This document shows, in pieces, positions 30,270-39,182 of a stretch of 64,000 nt of DNA. Position numbers and translations under genes: made by a program. How positions within the stretch are numbered: position 1 is the stretch's first letter; the number at the start of each line of letters is the position of its first letter. The stretch is taken from assembly GCF_014646355.1 (NCBI RefSeq), contig NZ_BMNH01000006.1, positions 125,102-189,101 on the forward strand, read 5' to 3'. A model generated the notes under the pieces. That model was not told the origin of the DNA, made no database searches, and was given only the letters and a program-made list of their open reading frames with translations. Source of the DNA: Nonomuraea cavernae (GTDB lineage Bacteria > Actinomycetota > Actinomycetes > Streptosporangiales > Streptosporangiaceae).

Positions 30270-32408
30270 ATGGTCTGGTATCTGGCCGCCGCGGTGCTCG
30301 CGGTCCTGCTCGTTCTCCTTCGCGGAATGCACCGGATCCCACCGGACCGGGTCGGCGTCGTCTACCGCAGATTCGGGCGGTCCTCCGCCGAGGACCGGGC
30401 CTCGGTCAAGGTCGCCGGGTCGCCGGGGGCCCAGGCGGCCCTGCTACGGAGCGGACAGGCGTATTTCCTGCTCCCCGGGCTGTACCGGGTCCGGGAGAGA
30501 CCGCAGATCAGTGTCCCGGCGGGCACGGTGGGGGTCGTCGTCGCCAAGGCCGGCGCCCCGGCCCCGCTGCTGGAGCCGCTGGCCCGGTTCACCGAGTGCG
30601 ACGACTTCCAGGACGGGCGGGCCTTCCTGCTCGACGGGGGCCAGATGGGGCGGCAGCCGGCGGTCCTGCCGGGCGGCGCCAGGTACGCGGTCAACCCCGA
30701 GCTGTTCGACGTGTGGACCTCTGAGGCGGACGACGCGGAACTCGCCGGCCTCGGGCTCACCCGCGAGAGTCTGCGCGAGGTGGAGGTCCCCGTGGGCTCG
30801 GTCGGCGTCGTGGTGACCTTCGCCGGCCAGGAGCCGGTCGACGGGCAGGAGGGGCCCGCGCTGGGCGAACCCGTACCGGGCCACCGGAACTTCCAGCTTC
30901 CGTGGCGGTTCCTGGAGGAGGGCGGCAGGCGCGGGGTGCAGGCCGAGGTGCTCCGACCCGGCAGCTACCGGATCAACCCCTGGTTCGCGACCGTGGTCCT
31001 CGTGCCGACCAGGATTCTGATCGTCGAATGGCGGGACCGCGGCCCGGGCGGGCCGCCCGACCTTCACGACCTGGTCTTCGGCTCGCTCAGGTTCAACGTC
31101 GAGGGGCACTGGCTGAGGGCCGGCCTCACCCAGACCGTCTCCATCCGGCCCGAGACGGCCCCCCACCTGGTCCAGTCGTTCGGCTACCTGCGGGCGGAGG
31201 CCGGAACACCGCCGGAGCCGGTGACCGCGACGGTGCGGCGCTTCGCCGAACGCGTGCTCGGCAGCGTGGTGGCGGGCTACCTCCAGAGCGCCGCGGCGGA
31301 GTACGGCGCGCTGGAGCTGCTGGCGTCGACGCAGGAGATCCGGACGGAGCTGGCGGCCCGGATCCGGAGCGCGCTCTCGGCATGGGGCGTCGACGCGATC
31401 GACACCACGCTCACCGAATTCGAGGCTGAGGACCCGGAGTTGGAGCGGACGCGCCGCCGGCTGTTCGACCTGGAGGGGTCCCGGCGGGCCGCCGAGGTGG
31501 AGCTGCGGGTCGACGAACTCCGGATGGACCTGGAACGGAACCGCATCCGGACCCAGACCGTGGAGCTTGAGGAGCAGATCAGAGTCCTGGGCCGGGACCA
31601 GATCGCCATGGAACGGCTGATCCGGCAGATCAGCGAGATGAAGGTGCCGGCGCACGTCTCCGCGGAGGCACTGGCCGACTATCCGCCCGTCCGGCTCCTC
31701 GAACCCTTCCTGGCCTCCTTCCGATCTCGGGAGGGCTACGAGGAGCACGATCCGGTCTCTCCGGTCGTCGTCTCGGCGCCCGAGGACCGGCAACCCGTCA
31801 TGTGGGGAAGGATCGAGCGGGCGATGGTCGAGGAGCTCGCCCGGCGGCGGCAGGACGCGGCCGGCGACCCGGTCGCGGACGAGCACACGATCGTCGTCTA
31901 TCAGGACGACGACGGGATGCGGGACGAGGTGCGGGAGGCGATCGGGCGGTTCGCCGAGAGCGTCGGCTGGGAGGTGATCGACAGTTCCGACCCCATCCAC
32001 GGGTCCTGGTTCCAGATCTTCCGGATCAGGGCCGCCAAGACCGTGGGCGAACACCTGACCGCGGACGAGGTGCTGGCGAGCTTCAAGCGGGCCGCCGAAC
32101 TGCGGCTGGTGCACGAGGCCCAGGCGGGCGTGGACACCGCGCAGGCCGACGCCGCCTCCAAGCTGATCGAGTCGCTGGCGAGCACCGCCCGGGCGGTCGC
32201 GCTGGTCGGCTCGATCCTGGTGGTGAAGGACGACGGGCTGCTCGCGGTGCGGACGCTGTCTCCCCGGCAGTTGATGCATCTGGAGCGCAACCCGCACATC
32301 ACCGACCCGCTGGCGGTCCTGATGTCGCTGCGTGAGGCCGCCGAGCTGGATGCGCCGGCACCGCCGCGGCTCGACCCGGGATCGGCGTATCCGGAGGAGA
32401 GCGCCTGA
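30270..32408 (+). CDS. Large SPFH/band-7 membrane protein with unknown C-terminal domain
   Basis: A 712-residue protein from ATG 30270 (GGAG ribosome site). An N-terminal membrane helix (2-19) is followed by three related strands, IPPDRVGVVYRRFG (23-36), VPAGTVGVVVAKAG (82-95) and VPVGSVGVVVTFAG (173-186). A band-7 core spans about 245-390. A charged helix at 385-455 has coiled-coil spacing. A separate C-terminal domain (about 538-700) has IVVYQDDDGMRDEVREAIG and LSPRQLMHLERNP. SPFH proteins form ring-like membrane scaffolds. The C-terminal module is unknown to me. It ends in a strong terminator and appears monocistronic. Confidence 0.75.
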   Translation: MVWYLAAAVLAVLLVLLRGMHRIPPDRVGVVYRRFGRSSAEDRASVKVAGSPGAQAALLRSGQAYFLLPGLYRVRERPQISVPAGTVGVVVAKAGAPAPLLEPLARFTECDDFQDGRAFLLDGGQMGRQPAVLPGGARYAVNPELFDVWTSEADDAELAGLGLTRESLREVEVPVGSVGVVVTFAGQEPVDGQEGPALGEPVPGHRNFQLPWRFLEEGGRRGVQAEVLRPGSYRINPWFATVVLVPTRILIVEWRDRGPGGPPDLHDLVFGSLRFNVEGHWLRAGLTQTVSIRPETAPHLVQSFGYLRAEAGTPPEPVTATVRRFAERVLGSVVAGYLQSAAAEYGALELLASTQEIRTELAARIRSALSAWGVDAIDTTLTEFEAEDPELERTRRRLFDLEGSRRAAEVELRVDELRMDLERNRIRTQTVELEEQIRVLGRDQIAMERLIRQISEMKVPAHVSAEALADYPPVRLLEPFLASFRSREGYEEHDPVSPVVVSAPEDRQPVMWGRIERAMVEELARRRQDAAGDPVADEHTIVVYQDDDGMRDEVREAIGRFAESVGWEVIDSSDPIHGSWFQIFRIRAAKTVGEHLTADEVLASFKRAAELRLVHEAQAGVDTAQADAASKLIESLASTARAVALVGSILVVKDDGLLAVRTLSPRQLMHLERNPHITDPLAVLMSLREAAELDAPAPPRLDPGSAYPEESA

Positions 32409-32431
32409 CCCGGCGGCGGTCAGGCGCTCTC
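32397..32431 (+). terminator. Terminator hairpin after the SPFH gene
   Basis: A perfect 14-bp stem (GAGAGCGCCTGACC and its complement) with a 7-base loop. The stem includes the TGA stop of the SPFH gene. No T-tract is present. Confidence 0.75.
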
Positions 32432-32544
32432 GTGGTCGGCTTACCACTGGTTCGGCGTGGACCCGGTCTGGAGGCGGTTCGCTAATTGGCCATCTCGTGA
32501 CCGGCGGTTCAGCTGGACTAGATCGTCCCGCCGTGCACACTCTT

Positions 32545-32580
32545 GCTACTCTATGTTGTTAATTGATCACTTTGAGTAGC
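32545..32580 (+). promoter_or_regulatory. Inverted repeat upstream of FAD monooxygenase
   Basis: GCTACTC (32545-32551) and GAGTAGC (32574-32580) form a perfect 7-bp inverted repeat around an AT-rich stretch that includes TATGTT, a possible -10 box. The right arm ends 11 bases before the GTG start. This position suits a repressor operator or an mRNA hairpin. Confidence 0.45.
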
Positions 32581-32591
32581 GGGAGAAAGTT

Positions 32592-33782
32592 GTGAAGGTC
32601 GCGTGCGTCGGCGGTGGGCCCGGCAGTCTGTACTTCTCGATCCTGATGAAGCGGGTGGACCCGTCCCACGACATCACCGTCTACGAGCGGAACCCGGTCA
32701 ATTCGACGTACGGCTGGGGCGTGACCTTCGGCGACGAGCTGCTCAGCTATCTGCACGTCGCCGACCCCGAGTCCGCGCGCGCCATCAGCGAGAGCCTGGT
32801 CTCCTGGGACAGCTGGGTCACGCACGTGCACGACCGCGCGACGGTGACGGAGCAGGCGGAGGAGGGCTTCGGCATCAGCCGCCACCGACTGCTGGCCATC
32901 CTCGCCGAGCGGGCCCGCGCGCTCGGCGTGCGCGTCGAGTTCCAGCGGGAGATCGCCGGTGAGGCCGAGCTGGCCGACGCGGATCTCGTCGTGGCCGGTG
33001 ACGGTGTCAACAGCGTGCTGCGCGAGCGTCACGCCGATCACTTCGGCACCGAGGTGACGGTCGAGCGGAACACCTACATCTGGCTCGGCACCACCAAGGT
33101 CTTCGACTCCTTCATCTTCGCCTTCGTGGAGACCGACCACGGCTGGCTGTGGTGTTACGGCTACCGGTTCAGCGAGGACCGGAGCACCTGCGTCATCGAG
33201 TGCTCCCCCGCGACCTGGCGAGGACTCGGGCTCGACCAGACGAACGAGACCGACAGCCTGGCCCTGCTGGAGAAGCTCTTCGCCGACATACTGGACGGGC
33301 ATCCGCTGATCGGCCGGTCGCAGGCCGACGGCAGCGCGCACTGGCTGAACTTCCGCACCCTGACCAACCGCCGGTGGTATCACGACAACCTCGTGCTGCT
33401 CGGGGACGCCGCGCACACCACGCACTTCTCCATCGGCGCGGGCACCGCCCTCGCCCTGGAGGACGCCGCCTTCCTGGTCAACGCGCTGCACGGGGACCCG
33501 CGACTCCAGCCAGCCCTCGCCCGCTACGAGCGGCAGCGCAGATCAGCGATCCGCAAGCTGCAGCGAGCGGCCCGCTACAGCGCCCAGTGGTACGAGAACC
33601 TGCCGCGGTACATCGACCTGCCACCGCTGGAGCTGATCGCTCTTCAGGCCCGGCGGGAGTCGGCGCTGCTCGCGCACGTCCCGCCGCGGCTGTACTACCG
33701 GATGGGGCAGACCATCGAATCGTTGTACGGCTGCAGGCATTGGCTCGGGTCGAAGCTCGGACGAACCAGGCACGCCGATTGA
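32592..33782 (+). CDS. FAD-dependent aromatic monooxygenase
   Basis: A 396-residue single-component flavin hydroxylase. The N-terminal Rossmann motif CVGGGPGSLYF binds FAD. The second FAD motif GDAAHTTHFSIGAGTALALE lies near residue 275. The sequence type (GWGVTFGDELL, YGWG and HWLNF) resembles salicylyl-CoA 5-hydroxylase and VioD-like enzymes rather than phenol hydroxylases, so a CoA-activated or indole-type substrate is possible. The start is GTG 32592. It stands alone behind a 7-bp inverted repeat; the meta-cleavage genes lie 10 kb away. Confidence 0.85.
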   Translation: MKVACVGGGPGSLYFSILMKRVDPSHDITVYERNPVNSTYGWGVTFGDELLSYLHVADPESARAISESLVSWDSWVTHVHDRATVTEQAEEGFGISRHRLLAILAERARALGVRVEFQREIAGEAELADADLVVAGDGVNSVLRERHADHFGTEVTVERNTYIWLGTTKVFDSFIFAFVETDHGWLWCYGYRFSEDRSTCVIECSPATWRGLGLDQTNETDSLALLEKLFADILDGHPLIGRSQADGSAHWLNFRTLTNRRWYHDNLVLLGDAAHTTHFSIGAGTALALEDAAFLVNALHGDPRLQPALARYERQRRSAIRKLQRAARYSAQWYENLPRYIDLPPLELIALQARRESALLAHVPPRLYYRMGQTIESLYGCRHWLGSKLGRTRHAD

Positions 33783-33821
33783 GAGCACGTACGCGCCCGC
33801 CAGCGGCGGATCTCGGGACCG

Positions 33822-34346
33822 TCAGGCAGAGGCGGCACGCGTCAGCCTGAGCTGGCCGATCTCCGCGGCGTTCTTCAGCAGTTCGGTGTTGACCCAGGCC
33901 ACCATGTGGGCCACCGTGTGCTCGGAGTCCTTCGGCCAGGGAAACGGGGCCGCGGCGTCCAGATCGGCGTCGGAGAGTCGATCCAGCACCGCCAGCCATT
34001 CCACGCGAAGGCCGCGCAGCCACTCGACGGCGCTCGTCCCGTCGCCCGGCCAGGTGATCTCGGCCCTCTCACGGGGTGGCCGTTGCTCGGCGTGATCGAT
34101 CGTCACGCTCCACCACCAGCCGATGTGCCAGCTCAGCCAGGCGATCGTAGGGACTGGGACAGGGTCGGGCTCGGTCTCCGCCCAGTCCGGCACCCACTTC
34201 CCGGCCACGTCATGACGCACCGTCCAGCAGTGGGCCGCCGGCTCCCACAGGAAGTCATCAGGCTTCAGGCGCTCTAGGTGATATTCGAAGAGCGACCACG
34301 TCAGGTCGAACTGCCAACGCAACAGGTCACATCGGTTCAGGCTCAT
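33822..34346 (-). CDS. DinB-family protein
   Basis: A 174-residue four-helix-bundle protein of the DinB/DUF664 superfamily, start ATG 34346 (MSLNRCDLLRWQFDLTW). The histidines expected to bind metal are seen in WLSWHIGWWWS and HTVAHMVAW. Members include thiol-dependent (mycothiol or bacillithiol) transferases, so a mycothiol-linked detoxification role is plausible in this mshD-positive organism. It is divergent from the TetR gene across a 122-bp gap with a short inverted repeat. Confidence 0.8.
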   Translation of the reverse strand: MSLNRCDLLRWQFDLTWSLFEYHLERLKPDDFLWEPAAHCWTVRHDVAGKWVPDWAETEPDPVPVPTIAWLSWHIGWWWSVTIDHAEQRPPRERAEITWPGDGTSAVEWLRGLRVEWLAVLDRLSDADLDAAAPFPWPKDSEHTVAHMVAWVNTELLKNAAEIGQLRLTRAASA

Positions 34347-34430
34347 CGGGCGATGCTGGCACAGTGGCGCTCCGCCCCGAAAGCGATTAACCGCCCCCGG
34401 CCTGGCCATGCCCGGATGACGATCGAACGA

Positions 34431-34445
34431 AAGTGCAGTCCACTT
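34431..34445. promoter_or_regulatory. Possible TetR operator
   Basis: AAGTG-CAGTC-CACTT is a perfect 5-bp inverted repeat in the gap between the DinB and TetR genes, followed by TACAGT, a candidate -10 box. Autoregulation by the TetR protein is the likely reading. Confidence 0.4.
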
Positions 34446-34468
34446 CAAAAATACAGTACGCTCCAAAG

Positions 34469-35122
34469 ATGCCAGAGGGACTGCGGGAGCGGAAGAAGCG
34501 GCAGACTCGCCGGCGCATCTCGGACGTGGCCCTTGGCCTCTTCGTGGCGCACGGTTTCGACGGGGTCACCATCGCCCAGGTCGCCGAGGCCGCCGAGGTG
34601 TCGGTCAACACCGTTTACAACTACTTCTCGTGCAAGGAGGAGCTCGTCCTGCCTCCGGAGGAGGCGTCCCCGCAGCGGCTGGCCGACATCGTCCGGCAGC
34701 GGCCGGTCGGGCAGTCGGCGGTGGGCGCGGTGCTGACTCGGCTTCGGGACGAGGTACGCGGGCGCGACCGCGCGGTCGGGCTGAGCGCCGGATTCGGGCG
34801 GGTGCTGGAGATGATGCGGGCCGCCCCCACGCTGACCGCCCGCCTGGAGGACCTCGGCCGTGAGATGACGGAGGCTCTCGCCCTCGTACTGGCCGAGGAG
34901 ACCGGGGCGGAGCGGGATGATCCGCTGCCGCGTGCGGTGGCCTGGCAGATCGGAAGCCTGCACGCGCTGGTCTACGCCGAGGTCGGACGGCGGACGACCG
35001 CGGGCGAGTCCGCCGACGCGATCTCGGCCGCCTTGCTGGAGCTGCTGGACACCATCGAGACACTGCTCGGCGAGCGCATCCTCACCTATGCCGTACGAAA
35101 GGACGCCCCATGTTCAGAGTGA
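34469..35122 (+). CDS. TetR-family regulator
   Basis: A 217-residue repressor, ATG 34469 (MPEGLRERKKRQTRRR). The N-terminal helix-turn-helix is VTIAQVAEAAEVSVNTVYNY. The C-terminal ligand domain is of the kind found in actinobacterial TetR proteins that control oxidoreductases or transporters. The start codon lies close behind a TACAGT box with no ribosome site. It overlaps the DUF6204 gene by 13 bp and must be co-transcribed with it. Confidence 0.88.
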   Translation: MPEGLRERKKRQTRRRISDVALGLFVAHGFDGVTIAQVAEAAEVSVNTVYNYFSCKEELVLPPEEASPQRLADIVRQRPVGQSAVGAVLTRLRDEVRGRDRAVGLSAGFGRVLEMMRAAPTLTARLEDLGREMTEALALVLAEETGAERDDPLPRAVAWQIGSLHALVYAEVGRRTTAGESADAISAALLELLDTIETLLGERILTYAVRKDAPCSE

Positions 35123-35406
35123 CGATCAGTGGCAAGTTCAAGGGGCTCGACGAGGCCGGCCGAGCCGCCGTGCGGGCGGCGAGCGAGATCGCCTACACGG
35201 AGGCAGGGACGTTCACCCATGACCAGAGCGTGTCCGCCTTCACCTTCCGCTGCCAGGTGCCCGCCGGACCGGACGACGGTGAGGAGGAGGCGTTCCTGGG
35301 AGCGATGGAGGCGCTGGACGCGCACGGCTACCCGCACGAGGTTCTGAAGATCGCGGTGACGGACATGCGCGACATCAAGATCCGCCGCAGGGCCCGGTCC
35401 GCCTGA
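35110..35406 (+). CDS. DUF6204 family protein
   Basis: A 98-residue protein of unknown function, beginning MFRVTISGKFKGLDEAGRAA and containing EIAYTEAGTFTHDQSVSAFT and FRCQVP, matching DUF6204. It is a small soluble ferredoxin-like fold by appearance. It overlaps the end of the TetR gene, a pairing repeated in other actinomycetes as far as I recall. It is convergent with the oxidoreductase gene 10 bp away. Confidence 0.75.
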   Translation: MFRVTISGKFKGLDEAGRAAVRAASEIAYTEAGTFTHDQSVSAFTFRCQVPAGPDDGEEEAFLGAMEALDAHGYPHEVLKIAVTDMRDIKIRRRARSA

Positions 35407-35415
35407 GCGCCCCTG

Positions 35416-36408
35416 TCACGGGAGGACGACGATGCGCCCGCGAGGGCTGTGCGGCTCGGCGCCTTCTTGGAGGCGGTGGGACCGGGCGGCCTCGGTGAGC
35501 GGCAGCCGGGTGCCGATCCGGGAGACCAGAGCGCCACGGGCCAGGAGGTGGTTGATCGCCGTGGCCGCCGCGGTGAGCTCGGCGACGGTGGCGTTGCTGA
35601 TCGCGAAGCCCCGGAGGCTGGCGTCACGCGTGTAGAGCTCTCCGACCGGCAGCGCGGGAGTGGCGCCGAGACCGGCCGCGATGATCATCCGGCCGCCGAG
35701 GGCGAGCAACGGAACGGTCCGCTCCAGGTGGTAGTGGCCGGCGTTGTCCCAGAACACGTTCACCCCGTTGGGGGCGAGTTCGGCGATCTTCGGGTACATG
35801 TCCGGGTCGTGGTAGTCGACGACCTCGTCGGCGCCGCACCGCCGGCACCAGTCGAAGTCGTCCGGACGCGCGGTCGCGATCACCCGCGCCCCATAGGCCG
35901 CGGCGAGCTGAACGGTGGCCGAACCGACCCCGCCGCCCGCGCCGGTCACGACGACCGTCTCCCCGATCCGCAGGCCCGCCTCCCTGAACAGGCCGAGGTA
36001 GGCGGTGGCGGCGGTGTGCAGGGAGGCGACCGCGTTCTCCGGATCGACGCCGCGGGGCAGGTGATAGAGCCGGTCGGCGGGCACCGCGGCGTACTCGGAG
36101 AAGGCCCCCTGGCGGCCGTCGAACCCCAGGCTGTCGCACCACACCGGGTCGCCGGGGGCGAACCCCGGCGCCGCCGTCGCCACGGTCCCCACCAGGTCGC
36201 GGCCGATGACGAACGGGTACGGCAGGGGCGTCCGGTAGGCGCCGGAACGGACGAAGGTGTCGACATGGTTGACGGCGAGTGCCCGCACCTTCACCAGTAC
36301 CTCCGACGGGCCGGGCTCGGGCACGGGCAGCCGGCCGATCCGTATCTCGTCCGCCGGGCCGGGCCGCGTGATGTAGGCCGCGGTCATGGTCTCGCGGACG
36401 CTCATCAT
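35416..36408 (-). CDS. NADPH:quinone oxidoreductase (medium-chain dehydrogenase family)
   Basis: A 330-residue zinc-independent MDR enzyme. The N-terminal GroES-like domain has VNHVDTFVRSGAY and GRDLVG. The Rossmann fold has VVTGAGGGVGSATVQLAAAYG near residue 155. The structural zinc cysteines of alcohol dehydrogenases are absent. It reduces quinones or enones with NADPH. The start is ATG 36408, which overlaps the stop of the PNPOx-like gene by 4 bp. Much longer open frames continue upstream but belong to shadow reading of that gene. Confidence 0.88.
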   Translation of the reverse strand: MMSVRETMTAAYITRPGPADEIRIGRLPVPEPGPSEVLVKVRALAVNHVDTFVRSGAYRTPLPYPFVIGRDLVGTVATAAPGFAPGDPVWCDSLGFDGRQGAFSEYAAVPADRLYHLPRGVDPENAVASLHTAATAYLGLFREAGLRIGETVVVTGAGGGVGSATVQLAAAYGARVIATARPDDFDWCRRCGADEVVDYHDPDMYPKIAELAPNGVNVFWDNAGHYHLERTVPLLALGGRMIIAAGLGATPALPVGELYTRDASLRGFAISNATVAELTAAATAINHLLARGALVSRIGTRLPLTEAARSHRLQEGAEPHSPRGRIVVLP

Positions 36409-36872
36409 CGCTCTTCGTCCAGGTCGGCGAGGTACGTACCCGCCCATGCCCGCCTGAGATCGACCTCGTCGGCGCCGCCGAAGGTGTAGGCAGGAGACAG
36501 GATCGGCAGCGCCCGCTCCACGTGCACCAGGATCGCGCGATGAGCGGGGTAGCCGGGACCGTTCAGGTCGAGCAGCCAGGCGTGCAGCCACTCGTGCACA
36601 GGGTCGCCGGGCTCGCGGAGCTCCGCCGTGCCCTTGAACCGGTAGCCCCGCCTGCGGAGGAAGTCGATCGAGTTGACCTCGATCCGCGGATCGCGTCGGA
36701 GGTTGGCGACCGTGTTCGGGGACGCGATGTCCATGAAGGCGAGGTGCGCGTCGTCGTACACCCGCATCGATCCCTTGGGCGAGAGATTGGGTGAGCCGTC
36801 GGGGCACACGGTGGCCACGAAGGACAGCCGCGCGGTCTCCACGATCAGCCGCATATCGTCGTCGATGGTCAT
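36405..36872 (-). CDS. Pyridoxamine 5'-phosphate oxidase-like flavoprotein
   Basis: A 155-residue split-barrel FMN-binding protein. The FMN loop and core are seen in LSFVATVCPDGSPNLSPKGS and VNSIDFLRRRGYRFKGTAEL. True PNPOx C-terminal residues for PLP synthesis are missing, so it is more likely an F420- or FMN-dependent reductase of unknown substrate. The start is ATG 36872 with GGGAGG six bases upstream. It is coupled to the quinone oxidoreductase, suggesting a shared redox task. Confidence 0.85.
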   Translation of the reverse strand: MTIDDDMRLIVETARLSFVATVCPDGSPNLSPKGSMRVYDDAHLAFMDIASPNTVANLRRDPRIEVNSIDFLRRRGYRFKGTAELREPGDPVHEWLHAWLLDLNGPGYPAHRAILVHVERALPILSPAYTFGGADEVDLRRAWAGTYLADLDEER

Positions 36873-37146
36873 CCTCATCCTCCCTCCAGTGAGGTACCCA
36901 TGCTTCGGCCTCGGGATGGAGTCGGTTCTCCGCGCTTCCGCGCAGGTCACGACCGGTCATGAGGCTCACGGCGGTGCGGGGCCACCGTGAGGCGACGCGG
37001 AAGTTCGTCACGTCGAAACCTCGATCTCTCCGCGTTCAACGCGGAACGGAGCTAACGGTTCGATTACGGGATCGACTGTTCTGGTTACGCAACGAACATC
37101 TGGCGCGAAATTTGGGAGCACTGCTGCCACGGCACGCGGGAGTCAC

Positions 37147-37695
37147 ATGGGCAATCTGGGAGATCCCCGATGGCAGGGCATCGGGGTGATAGTCAGCACC
37201 CTCATCGGAATGGTCGGGATCATCAGCACGATCTGGGTGTCTCGGAGAACGGTGGAACGAGAGAAGGACGCCGCCTCGCCCGCCGTTCCGGGCACCACGA
37301 AGACCCCGTGGGCGCGGCAGATCGCCGCGCGGGTGGCCGGAGCGCTACTCGTCTGGGTGATGACCTATGCGTTGTTCGCGGGCATCTGGGCTGTTCTCGC
37401 CGCCTCGATGGGGTTCGCACCGGCCATGGTTTTCACGCCGCTGTTCTTCCTCCTCAGTTCGCCGTCCGCCATCTGCGCTCTGATCGCCAAGTCGGCCATG
37501 CTGGGCGGATTTCTCGGCGGCGGGTTCCCCCTCGGGCTCTACGCGCTGGAGGCGGCGGCCCAGGACACGGTCCAGGCTCCGCCGCTCACCTGGTTCGTGG
37601 TCTTCTTCATTCTGGGCGGAATGCTCGGCGCGCTCGCCGCCACGATCGCCGTGACCACGGCTCGCAGGCTGCACGTCCCCTTGCCGCGAAACTGA
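37147..37695 (+). CDS. Hypothetical membrane protein
   Basis: A 182-residue protein with four hydrophobic segments (about 10-31, 62-90, 94-132 and 143-170) separated by short loops. No family is recognised. The ATG at 37147 has no obvious ribosome site nearby. The DUF433 gene follows 157 bp downstream on the same strand. The last two helices are glycine-rich (AMLGGFLGGGFPLG), hinting at tight packing. Confidence 0.6.
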   Translation: MGNLGDPRWQGIGVIVSTLIGMVGIISTIWVSRRTVEREKDAASPAVPGTTKTPWARQIAARVAGALLVWVMTYALFAGIWAVLAASMGFAPAMVFTPLFFLLSSPSAICALIAKSAMLGGFLGGGFPLGLYALEAAAQDTVQAPPLTWFVVFFILGGMLGALAATIAVTTARRLHVPLPRN

Positions 37696-37851
37696 GGACG
37701 GCCGCACCCGGAACTCGTCGCCCTCCGGCAGGTCCGTCGCTTGCGACCACCAGCTCCGCTCGGCGTCCGGAAGAACATGAACGCCGAGGAGATCTTTGCG
37801 ATGATGACCTGGTAACCGTTCCGCATGCACGGCATGGAAGGGGTGAAGCGG

Positions 37852-38487
37852 ATGTCCTACAGTCCGCAGCTCGCTGCGGCGCTGTCGGGTGCCACGCTTC
37901 GCCAGCTCGCCCACTGGCGTAAGGCTGGTTCGGGCCGTGGAGCGGTGCTGGTTCCCGAGATTTCCGCCTTCCGTCCCGTTCTGTACTCATTCCGAGACGT
38001 GATGGCACTGCGAACATGCGTCAAGCTGCGCAACGACGCCTCCCTACAGAAGATCAGAAAGGCGTTGGACACGCTCCGTGATGATCTGGGAGAGCGTGAT
38101 CATCTCTCGGCGTATCGCCTGGTGGCCGATGGCAGCAGCATCTATCTGGCGGGGCCCGATCAGGCGATCGATCTGGTTCGCAGTAAGGCCAACGTCGTGA
38201 TCCACGAGATGGTGGACGTCCTGCGGCCTTTCTATCGTGACGGACGCCATATCCCTGACCTCCTGCGACCACGTGATCATGTGACGGTCGATCCGGCGGT
38301 CCGAGGTGGGATTCCGGTGATAGAGGGCACACGGGTGCCCTATGACGAGGTCGCCGCGCTTCTTCGAGACGGTGTTCCCGCTGATCGGATCCCCGATTAC
38401 TACCCGAGTGTCACGGCGACGGCCGCACGGGAAGCCGCGGATTTCGCCGACTATGTCGACAGCTACGCCCCGCAGAGGACCGCGTGA
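37852..38487 (+). CDS. DUF433 antitoxin-like protein with HTH domain
   Basis: A 211-residue protein, ATG 37852 (MSYSPQLAAALSGATLRQLA). The N-terminal MerR-like helix-turn-helix (about 1-75) reads TLRQLAHWRKAG and VLYSFRDVMALRTC. The C-terminal DUF433 domain (about 150-205) contains GGIPVIEGTRVPYDEVAALL and DYYPSVTATAAREAADF. DUF433 proteins are usually the antitoxin half of a pair with a DUF5615 PIN-like protein. Its stop overlaps that gene's GTG by 4 bp, so stoichiometry is coupled. It probably represses its own promoter. Confidence 0.85.
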   Translation: MSYSPQLAAALSGATLRQLAHWRKAGSGRGAVLVPEISAFRPVLYSFRDVMALRTCVKLRNDASLQKIRKALDTLRDDLGERDHLSAYRLVADGSSIYLAGPDQAIDLVRSKANVVIHEMVDVLRPFYRDGRHIPDLLRPRDHVTVDPAVRGGIPVIEGTRVPYDEVAALLRDGVPADRIPDYYPSVTATAAREAADFADYVDSYAPQRTA

Positions 38488-39182
38488 GGCTGCTACTGGA
38501 CGAGAATGTCCCCAAGCCGCTCCGTCGAGCTCTCACCGCCTTCATCGTGCACCACGAGATTGTTCATTTGCTCGATCTCCCTGGCTGGTCTGGGACGCGT
38601 GACGAGAGCCTCTACCCGCTTGCGGCTGCCGAGGGATTCCACGCGGTCGTGACCAACGACGGACGGCAGATGCAGCGCCCGCGGGAGGTCGCAGCCATCG
38701 CGGCCTCGGGCCTGCACCGGATCGAATATCCACACAAACAACAGGGCCTGGCGGGGATGGGGCTGGTCATCGCGACAGTCTCCGCGGGGCTGCCCGGCGC
38801 CTTGACCGTGTTGGAGGAGGCTGATGGCCAGAGGCTGATCACGCTGCGGAGCATCGACCCCACATCGACGGCTCGGTTACGGGTGATCGATCCCCTGGTG
38901 GATCCGCCTAAGTTCTGCTCCTCGCGGGTGCTAACGTCGCGGCCTCCTGGCTGTGCAGGACGAGGCGGTCGTGGACGCCGAGATCTCGCGCGGCGTCACG
39001 AGCCCGGCCCAGTGCCTCTTCGGAGACGTCGACGCCATCGGCCCGCACGCGCGGACGCGTGGCCAGCGCGCGCAACAGCCATTCCCCTCCCCCGCATCCG
39101 AGGTCGAGCACGCGTTCGTCGCCGCGCGGCAGTCCCTGTTCCAGCAGGCGGCGCACCGACTCATCGCCGAGCGGCGCTTTGA
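38484..39182 (+). CDS. DUF5615 PIN-like toxin, 3' end replaced by unrelated sequence
   Basis: From GTG 38484, residues 1-140 match the DUF5615/Mut7-C-like family: LLLDENVPKPLRRAL, the middle TNDGRQM, and ADGQRLITL. The Asp in LLLDENVP and the acidic residues around GTRDESLY are the expected nuclease-like acids. The family normally ends near residue 145, but here the frame runs about 90 residues further. That extension is Arg-rich sequence antisense to a methyltransferase fragment. The true 3' end was probably lost in a rearrangement near 38920, and the extra tail may impair function. Confidence 0.65.
   Translation: MRLLLDENVPKPLRRALTAFIVHHEIVHLLDLPGWSGTRDESLYPLAAAEGFHAVVTNDGRQMQRPREVAAIAASGLHRIEYPHKQQGLAGMGLVIATVSAGLPGALTVLEEADGQRLITLRSIDPTSTARLRVIDPLVDPPKFCSSRVLTSRPPGCAGRGGRGRRDLARRHEPGPVPLRRRRRHRPARADAWPARATAIPLPRIRGRARVRRRAAVPVPAGGAPTHRRAAL

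Noticed and set aside
30444..32540. 698-codon minus-strand frame
   Set aside because: Shadow of the SPFH gene: no start signal, no recognisable domain and His/Arg/Pro-rich antisense composition.
35416..37011. 531-codon oxidoreductase
   Set aside because: The first 200 codons are the PNPOx-like gene read out of frame. The MDR family start and a 4-bp overlap fix the start at 36408.
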